Origin: Campylobacteraceae bacterium
GTDB lineage: Bacteria; Campylobacterota; Campylobacteria; Campylobacterales; Sulfurovaceae
Length of the DNA stretch: 14,827 bases
Assembly: GCA_027022775.1 (NCBI GenBank)
Contig: JALVXO010000055.1
Span: 1-14,827, forward strand
Reading direction: 5' to 3'
This document shows positions 8,055 through 13,600 of the stretch, piece after piece. Every line of letters begins with the position of its first letter. The stretch's first letter is position 1. Both the position numbers and the translations under genes were made by a program. The notes beneath the pieces were generated by a model. That model had not been told where the DNA came from, did not search any database, and saw nothing but the letters and a program-made list of their open reading frames with translations.

Positions 8055-8130
8055 TGGCAGGCCAAGAGGGACTCGAACCCCCGACACCTGGTTTTGGAGA
8101 CCAGTGCTCTACCAGCTGAGCTATTGGCCT
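8055..8130 (-). tRNA. tRNA-Trp (CCA)
   Basis: A 76-base cloverleaf: acceptor AGGCCAA pairs with TTGGCCT, then discriminator G and an encoded CCA end. The anticodon stem CTGGT/ACCAG encloses CTCCAAA, giving anticodon CCA. The T arm contains GGTTCGAGTCC. It sits between rpmG and secE in the same direction and must be excised from the mRNA. Its 3' end is 15 bases from the secE start. Confidence 0.98.
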
Positions 8131-8135
8131 ATTTG

Positions 8136-8204
8136 CTAGTGACTAGTAACTGGTGACTAGTTGGCTAGAATCTAACCCCTAGCCCCTAGTCTCTAGTTCC
8201 TAAA
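8136..8204. repeat. Heptanucleotide CTAG tandem repeat
   Basis: The stretch is built of about ten seven-base units, each beginning CTAG or a one-base variant (CTAGTGA, CTAGTAA, CTGGTGA, CTAGTTGG, CTAGAAT, CTAACCC, CTAGCCC, CTAGTCT, CTAGTTC, CTAA). One unit is eight bases long. It fills the gap between the tRNA-Trp 5' end and the rpmG stop codon. CTAG is self-complementary and reads as a stop on either strand (TAG, with CTA on the other strand), and period seven puts it in every frame. Its function is unknown. Confidence 0.85.
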
Positions 8205-8357
8205 TTACAGTTTCATCTCTTTATGCACTGTGTGCTTTTTGCACCATTTGCAATATTTTCTCAACTCCAGTTTTTGAGTTGTAGTTTTTTTGTTTTTAGT
8301 TGTGTGGTAATTTCTTCTTGAACACTCTTCACAACCTAGATGGATAATCTCTCTCAT
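8205..8357 (-). CDS. rpmG: Large ribosomal subunit protein bL33
   Basis: L33 is a small 50S protein near the E site. The 50-residue product MREIIHLGCEECSRRNYH... ends HTVHKEMKL. It carries two CxxC pairs (C9/C12 and C36/C39), the zinc-binding version of L33. A GGAG box lies about seven bases upstream of the ATG. It follows tuf after 35 bases and precedes tRNA-Trp, a tuf-rpmG-trnW-secE order seen in Campylobacterota and several deep-branching bacteria. The gene is complete. Confidence 0.97.
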   Translation of the reverse strand: MREIIHLGCEECSRRNYHTTKNKKTTTQKLELRKYCKWCKKHTVHKEMKL

Positions 8358-8374
8358 CTTTTCTCCAATCTAAC

Positions 8375-8390
8375 AGGAGCAAAAGCCCCT
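8375..8390 (-). other. Short hairpin between tuf and rpmG
   Basis: In the leftward RNA AGGGGC pairs with GCUCCU (one G:U) around a UUUU tetraloop, starting two bases after the tuf stop codon. No T-tract follows, so full termination is unlikely. It may protect the abundant tuf mRNA from 3' decay or mark a processing site. Confidence 0.4.
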
Positions 8391-8392
8391 AA

Positions 8393-9601
8393 TTACTCGA
8401 TAATTTTAGTTACAACACCGGCACCGACAGTTCTACCGCCTTCACGGATAGCAAATCTTGTTCCCTCTTCAAGAGCGATTGGTGCAATCAATTCTACATT
8501 TAGTTTTACGTTATCGCCCGGCATAACCATTTCTGTTCCCTCTGGCAGAGTAACAGTTCCAGTTACGTCAGTTGTTCTAACATAGAATTGCGGTCTGTAA
8601 TTATTGAAGAATGGAGTGTGTCTACCACCCTCTTCTTTAGTCAATACATAGACTTCAGCTTCGAATTTAGTGTGCGGTGTAATAGAACCTGGCTTACAAA
8701 GAACCATACCTCTTTGAACAGCCTCTTTTGGAGTTCCGCGAAGAAGAACACCAACATTGTCACCCGCTTCACCGCAATCCATCTCTTTTCTAAACATCTC
8801 AACACCGGTAACTGTTGTTTTTTGAGTATCTTTTAAACCAACAATCTCTACCTCTTCACCAACGCAGATTTTACCTCTTTCGATTTTACCAGTAACAACT
8901 GTTCCGCGCCCTTGGATAGAGAAGATATCCTCAATTGGCATTAGGAAATCTTTATCAGTATCTCTCTCTGGAGTTGGGATATACTCATCAACAGCATCCA
9001 TTAACTGAAGGATTTTTTCAGACCATGGCCCGATTTGTCCTTTTTTAGCCTCTTCTAGAGCCTGGAATGCAGAACCTGCAATAATTGGAGTATCATCGCC
9101 TGGGAATTCATACTCGTTTAGAAGCTCTCTAACTTCCATCTCTACAAGCTCTAGCATCTCTTCTTTATCTTCTTCATCAAGCTGGTCTTCTTTGTTTAAG
9201 AATACAACAATGTAAGGAACACCAACCTGGCGAGATAGTAGAATGTGCTCTCTAGTTTGCGCCATTGGACCGTCTGTCGCTGCAATAACCAAGATAGCGC
9301 CGTCCATTTGCGCAGCACCAGTAATCATGTTTTTAACGTAGTCTGCGTGGCCTGGACAGTCAACGTGAGCATAGTGTCTTTTATCTGTTTCATACTCAAC
9401 GTGAGAAGTTGCAATTGTAATACCTCTTTCTCTCTCTTCTGGAGCATTGTCGATTTGATCATAATCCATAAATTGAGAATTGTTTTTAGTTGCAAGAACA
9501 GCTGTAATAGCAGCAGTCAAAGTTGTTTTACCATGGTCAACGTGACCGATTGTACCGATATTTACGTGCGGTTTGGTACGTTCAAATTTCTCTTTAGCCA
9601 T
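8393..9601 (-). CDS. tuf: Elongation factor Tu
   Basis: EF-Tu is the GTPase that delivers aminoacyl-tRNA to the ribosomal A site. The 402-residue protein has the P-loop GHVDHGKT (19-26), the switch I region ERERGITI, DCPGH (81-85), NKED (136-139) and GSA (176-178). Domains 2 and 3 follow, with GRGTVVTGKIERG and GGRHTPFFNNYRPQFY, ending VVTKIIE. After NKED there are three more residues than in E. coli (QLDEEDKEEML). GGAG lies upstream of the ATG. Its place after four tRNAs matches the tufB locus of E. coli. Nothing suggests a pseudogene. Confidence 0.99.
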   Translation of the reverse strand: MAKEKFERTKPHVNIGTIGHVDHGKTTLTAAITAVLATKNNSQFMDYDQIDNAPEERERGITIATSHVEYETDKRHYAHVDCPGHADYVKNMITGAAQMDGAILVIAATDGPMAQTREHILLSRQVGVPYIVVFLNKEDQLDEEDKEEMLELVEMEVRELLNEYEFPGDDTPIIAGSAFQALEEAKKGQIGPWSEKILQLMDAVDEYIPTPERDTDKDFLMPIEDIFSIQGRGTVVTGKIERGKICVGEEVEIVGLKDTQKTTVTGVEMFRKEMDCGEAGDNVGVLLRGTPKEAVQRGMVLCKPGSITPHTKFEAEVYVLTKEEGGRHTPFFNNYRPQFYVRTTDVTGTVTLPEGTEMVMPGDNVKLNVELIAPIALEEGTRFAIREGGRTVGAGVVTKIIE

Positions 9602-9657
9602 TTTTGTTTCTCCTAGCTTTTTAAATTTACGCGTGGCATTATACCTAAAAATACTTA

Positions 9658-9672
9658 AGGGGAGTTTCCCCT
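9658..9672 (-). other. Small GC hairpin upstream of tuf
   Basis: AGGGGA and TCCCCT form a perfect six-base-pair stem with a three-base loop, between tRNA-Thr(GGT) and tuf. No convincing T-tract follows in the leftward direction. It may be part of a processing site or of a folded tuf 5' leader together with the larger hairpin at 9696-9742. Confidence 0.35.
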
Positions 9673-9695
9673 AATACCCTCTACACTTGCGCCCA

Positions 9696-9742
9696 GCAGA
9701 TGGACAAGACTTTAACCTAAAAGTTAAACTCCTGTCCATCGC
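9696..9742 (-). other. Interrupted stem-loop between tRNA-Thr(GGT) and tuf
   Basis: GATGGACA (9699-9706) pairs with TGTCCATC (9733-9740). After a four-by-four internal loop, TTTAAC (9711-9716) pairs with GTTAAA (9723-9728) around a six-base loop. Two more G:C pairs can form outside a bulged base. It starts ten bases after the tRNA 3' end in the leftward transcript, where tRNA 3' processing and maturation of the tuf mRNA 5' end would occur. Confidence 0.5.
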
Positions 9743-9751
9743 GCTAAAAAA

Positions 9752-9826
9752 TGGAGCCCAGAAGCGGATTTGAACCGCCGACCTCTTCCTTACCAAGGAA
9801 GTGCTCTGCCCCTGAGCTATCTGGGC
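9752..9826 (-). tRNA. tRNA-Thr (GGT)
   Basis: A 75-base cloverleaf: acceptor GCCCAGA pairs with TCTGGGC, then discriminator T and encoded CCA. The anticodon stem CTTCC/GGAAG encloses TTGGTAA, giving GGT, which reads ACC and ACU. The T arm has GGTTCAAATCC. It is the last tRNA before tuf, equivalent to thrT of the E. coli thrU-tyrU-glyT-thrT-tufB cluster, but set 229 bases from the other three tRNAs with a strong hairpin just ahead. Confidence 0.98.
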
Positions 9827-9836
9827 ATACAAAAAT

Positions 9837-9890
9837 AGGGGTATAGCTGTAAAGAGCCAAATTGCCAAAACTCTTAACAGCTATACCCCT
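9837..9890 (-). terminator. 20-bp stem-loop ahead of tRNA-Thr(GGT): terminator or leader hairpin
   Basis: AGGGGTATAGCTGT at 9837-9850 is the exact reverse complement of 9877-9890. Past one A:A mismatch, five more pairs form (9852-9856 with 9871-9875) around a 14-base loop. In the leftward direction it is followed by ATTTTTG and then, ten bases on, by the tRNA-Thr 5' end. This looks like an intrinsic terminator that would separate the first three tRNAs from tRNA-Thr-tuf. It could equally be a 5' leader hairpin or attenuator of the tRNA-Thr-tuf transcript. Confidence 0.6.
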
Positions 9891-9904
9891 GGGTTAACAA
9901 TTAA

Positions 9905-9910
9905 TTTATA
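9905..9910 (-). promoter_or_regulatory. Candidate -10 box for tRNA-Thr(GGT)-tuf
   Basis: Read leftward the sequence is TGATATAAATTAA, giving a TATAAA box. It lies about 15 bases before the 20-bp hairpin. Transcription from here would begin near 9898 and place the hairpin at the 5' end of the transcript. No good -35 hexamer is visible, which is common for Campylobacterota promoters. The tRNA-Gly to tRNA-Thr gap (9827-10055) otherwise holds no gene. Confidence 0.3.
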
Positions 9911-9993
9911 TCAGCGATACACAGTTTGGGATTTGAGCAGAAGTTAACTAATAGAAGCAACTTTACTCCGAATTATGCATTAAACTAAATTTT

Positions 9994-10016
9994 AAAAAAT
10001 AATACTGCGCAATATT
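9994..10016 (-). terminator. Weak terminator candidate after tRNA-Gly
   Basis: In the leftward RNA the near-palindrome AATATTGCGCAGTATT folds into six pairs (one G:U) with a GCGC loop and is followed by A then six Ts. The stem is A/U-rich, so it would be a poor terminator alone. It sits 40 bases past the tRNA-Gly 3' end. Confidence 0.3.
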
Positions 10017-10055
10017 CAAAGCATAATCCGGAAATTAAACTCAGCTCCCAGTTTA

Positions 10056-10132
10056 TGGAGCGGGTGACCGGACTCGAACCGGCGACAACCTGCTTGGAAG
10101 GCAGGAGCTCTAGCCAACTGAGCTACACCCGC
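10056..10132 (-). tRNA. tRNA-Gly (TCC)
   Basis: A 77-base cloverleaf: acceptor GCGGGTG pairs with CACCCGC, then discriminator T and encoded CCA. The anticodon stem CCTGC/GCAGG encloses CTTCCAA, giving TCC, which reads GGA and GGG. The T arm has GGTTCGAGTCC. It is five bases downstream of tRNA-Tyr in the same transcript, equivalent to glyT. Confidence 0.98.
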
Positions 10133-10137
10133 ACAGC

Positions 10138-10223
<86 letters not shown>

Positions 10224-10257
10224 CCAGATTACTGGTCAAACACTGATATAAATTAAA

Positions 10258-10334
10258 TGGAGCTGGTGAAGGGACTTGAACCCCCGACCTGCTGATTACA
10301 AATCAGCTGCTCTAGCCAACTGAGCTACACCAGC
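10258..10334 (-). tRNA. tRNA-Thr (TGT)
   Basis: A 77-base cloverleaf: acceptor GCTGGTG pairs with CACCAGC, then discriminator T and encoded CCA. The anticodon stem GCTGA/TCAGC encloses TTTGTAA, giving TGT, which reads ACA and ACG. The T arm has GGTTCAAGTCC. It is the first gene of the leftward block, equivalent to thrU, and its 5' end faces the divergent intergenic region. Confidence 0.98.
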
Positions 10335-10367
10335 AATAAAAACATTTCCATCTCAAAATGGACTGCA

Positions 10368-10373
10368 ATTATA
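10368..10373 (-). promoter_or_regulatory. Candidate -10 box of the tRNA-tuf block
   Basis: Leftward the sequence reads AATATAATTGC, a perfect TATAAT. Transcription would start near 10361, about 27 bases before the tRNA-Thr(TGT) 5' end. A small TCCAT/ATGGA hairpin (10347-10362) lies in the leader. No clear -35 hexamer is present; A/T tracts upstream may substitute, as usual in Campylobacterota. Confidence 0.55.
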
Positions 10374-10574
10374 TTGACTTTAACCTTAAATAATTATTAA
10401 ACAGTTTAAAAATTTTTAATTTTTTTCAAAAATATTCTATTTTAAATCTATAAACTCACTATTGTCTATTCTGCTTTTCCCATTTTTTCTAACTAAAATA
10501 TATTTCATTTTGAAATAAAAAACGGCTTTCCTGAAAAATGTTAGTAATATGTCACTGTAGGTTTTTGCTGTCTA

Positions 10575-10580
10575 TATAAT
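10575..10580 (+). promoter_or_regulatory. Candidate -10 box of the adhesin-like gene
   Basis: TCTATATAAT contains a perfect TATAAT with no strong -35 hexamer but a T-run upstream. It would start transcription near 10587 and give a leader of about 46 bases. The dyad TTCCA-TTATT-TGGAA (10580-10594) overlaps the expected start point and could be an operator or a 5' RNA hairpin. Confidence 0.5.
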
Positions 10581-10621
10581 TCCATTATTTGGAACTATTA
10601 GATAATTATTATATGTACAAA

Positions 10622-10627
10622 AAGGAG
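10622..10627 (+). promoter_or_regulatory. Ribosome binding site of the adhesin-like gene
   Basis: AAGGAG lies five bases before the ATG at 10633. It decides the start, because the next codons encode a signal peptide and no other start is better placed. Confidence 0.85.
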
Positions 10628-10632
10628 ATTTA

Positions 10633-13600
10633 ATGAAACGTTCTAGACGGTTTTTAAAAGCGGCTTTTGCAGCGGCTCTGCTGCAAAGCTTTTTATATGC
10701 CGACAGCAGTTCTATAAGTTTAAGCAAAAAACTGCAAGGCGACCCAAATAAAGAGACAGGAGAGCTTGTTATTTATACAATTAAAGCTTCATGCAACTCT
10801 ATGGACGGCGATTGCGGCAGTTTAACAATTAAAGACAATTTGCCTGACGGCTTGGTAATAGATAGCTGCGAAGCACCAAACGGTTATACTGTAACCAAAT
10901 GCCAAAAAGGAGATACAGAAATTCAGATAGATAAAGAAGGGACATTTGAAGGCGGCACCACTGCAGAGATAACTATTAAAGCCAGGGTAGATTTAGATGC
11001 ATCGCCAAATACAGAAATAGAAAACGAAGTTACTGCAAATGATATTACCGTAAAAGCAGACAAAAAGATTACTGTAAAACCAAAGACCCAAAAATGGGAA
11101 GTGGAAAAAGAGCGTATTTCACCAAATTCAAATTTAAAACCGACATGGGATACAAATGTTGTTTATCAAGTCCGCCTATGTTCTAAAACAGCTGTAGGAA
11201 ATGTGGATTTAAGCAATGTTGAGATAAAAGATGTTTATCCGCAAAATGCAGAAGTTGTAAACAGCGGCGGAGCAAGCAACGATGCTGGCAGCCACACTCT
11301 TACCTGGCAGCTTGATGATGATGAAACCAAAATTAAAAATTTATACAGCAGCAGCTCATACGACTCTAGAGTCTGTATAACAAAACAGTACACGCTTAAA
11401 TACCCTCACAGCAATTTTGATGAGGGTGATGAAATTAAAAACAGTGTAACTGTTACTGCCACAGACAGCAATGGCGAAAGTTACACAGGCCAGGATGAGA
11501 TAGATGAAACAATTGGCATACCTACACCAGGAATTGCATTAAGCAAAAGTGCAGATGATGTAATTAGAAATGAAAATATGGTGTGGTATTTAAATTTTAA
11601 TGATTCCGATTCAAACGCGCCGGTTCCTAATTTGACAATTTATGAAGAGCTTCCGCAAGTTGAAGGCTTAAGCCTTAAATCTTTCTCCAGCGGTACTTGG
11701 AACTCTCCGGCAACTGCTAACGGCGAGAGCAATGTAACTGCGGTTATCTCTTACGCTACAGACCATCCGGGCGATTGTAAAAATGCAACTTACGACAACA
11801 ATATAACCGGTGAAATAAATCCGTCTCAATCTATCTCTTTTAGTGCAGAAAACGGCGATTTTCCAGAAAATGTAACCTGTATCAGATGGGTATTTAAAGA
11901 TAACGGCCCAGACGGACCCGATATTCCAATGGGCTGGGAAAATTTGGATCACCCTTATGTTGAACTTAAAAATGAATATAGCGGAGAACTGCCAAAAGAG
12001 GTTACAAACAAGCTTATTGCAACTTATAAAAAATTTGACGGCTCTCAAGGTGAAGATAGTGTAACCGGCAGTGCAAATATAGAAGAGCCTACCGCTGCAA
12101 TAGGCTTTGACAAAAGCTCAACCTTAAGCCAGGCTAAACCTTATGAAGAGTTTGATTATATTTTACACTTTTACCACAATAGTGCAGACTCTACAGGCAA
12201 AATTAAAAACCCTGTAGTTGCAGACCTTTTGCCAAAAGAGATGGAGTTTTTAAAAGTTGACGGTATTAGCGGTACCGATATAGAACCAAAAATTGAAGTT
12301 ATAGATAACTATAAAAATACAAACAGAACACTTGTTCGCTTTACTTGGGATAAAAGCGTAAACGGCGGCAACGATGTTGAGTTTGATGAGAGCAAAAGCG
12401 TTTATATGAAAATTAAAGTGCGTGTAAAAGCAGGAACAGAACCTGGAAACTACACAAACGAAGCGGCATTTTTTGACAATTCATTAAGACACAACTGCAG
12501 CGGCAGCACAGTTACAGACCAAAACGATTTAGACGGCGATGATGACACTGCCGAAGAGGTGTGCGGCACAACAAAAACTGTTATGGTAATTAGAGCAGCA
12601 GCCCTAGAAGGGAGCAAATGGATTAGAGGAATTGACGAACTTGGCTTTGTTAATGCAAGCGACCCTAACGAAACAAACAATGCACAGTGCCCAACTGATG
12701 GTCTTTATACAAAAACCCCATGTGTTGCACAGACAAAAAGAGGGGAAAACTTTGAGTATAAAATTAAAATTAAAAATGTCGGAAATGTCAAGTTAAAAGA
12801 TTACTACCTGTATGATATTTTCCCTTATGTAGGCGATACAGGCGTTTCTAAAGCTTTAAGCAGTGCCGACAGGGGCAGCAGCTGGGCACCGGAATTTGTT
12901 AAAATCGAAGCGGTTAACCAAAAGGCTAAAGATGCACTGCAAAACGGCGGAAAAATAGAGTACTCTAAATCAACAAATCCATGCCGCGGTGAAATTGAAG
13001 ATGACGGCGACCACCAAAGCACCGACTGGCCGCAAGATTGCGAAAATGACTGGAGCGAAACCCTTCCGGCAAACCCAGCAGATGTAAAAGCAATCAGAAT
13101 TGTGCTTCCGTTTGATAGCAGCGATTGGAATCCGCTTGAAGAGATGGAGTTTAAAGTTACAATGAAAGCTCCAAAAGATGTGCTATACAGCGATATTAAC
13201 AATGCAGAAGAGATGTATCCGGCTTGGAACTCTTTAGCGCATGTTGCTACAGGTTACGACCCGGATAACAATTATGAGAGCAAACTTCAGCCGGCAGAGC
13301 CAAACAGAGTGGGCATTGTGGTTCCAGCAGGCAAAGGATTGTCTATAGGTTCTCTTATTTGGGATGATAAAAATGCAAACGGCATTCAAGATGAGGGTGA
13401 AGAACCGTTAAATGAAACATTTAAATTGAAACTTGTAGATGAAAACTGCAGCGAAGTTAAAAATTACAGCAACCAGACTGTGGGTGAAATTACAACCAGC
13501 AACGGCGTTTACAAATTTGACAACCTGCCAGAGGGCAACTACTCTGTAGTAATTACCGAAGCGCCAGATGGGTATATCCCAACAGCAAATCAAAACGGTG

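Larger units (their letters stand above)
10335..10632. other. A+T-rich divergent intergenic region
   Basis: This 298-base gap separates the leftward tRNA block from the rightward adhesin-like gene. I see no gene in it. It contains a candidate promoter in each direction, long A and T runs around 10400-10445 (possible upstream activating tracts), a perfect dyad TATTTCA-TTT-TGAAATA (10501-10517) and a smaller dyad at 10580-10594. Confidence 0.7.

Noticed and set aside
7854..8087. A longer secE reading frame of 77 residues
   Set aside because: Its first 16 codons lie mostly inside tRNA-Trp, and the internal ATG at 8039 has a good ribosome binding site and matches the family start.
9671..9868. 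A 65-residue leftward reading frame
   Set aside because: It covers tRNA-Thr(GGT) and its flanking hairpins and has no family features.
10258..10700. A tRNA-bounded genomic island carrying the adhesin-like gene
   Set aside because: Integration normally uses the tRNA 3' end, but here the 5' end of tRNA-Thr faces the gene; no repeated tRNA fragment, integrase or composition shift is visible.
10633..10701. Twin-arginine (Tat) signal peptide
   Set aside because: SRRFLK resembles the Tat motif but is one residue short of SRRxFLK, and beta-sandwich repeat proteins of this kind normally use Sec.
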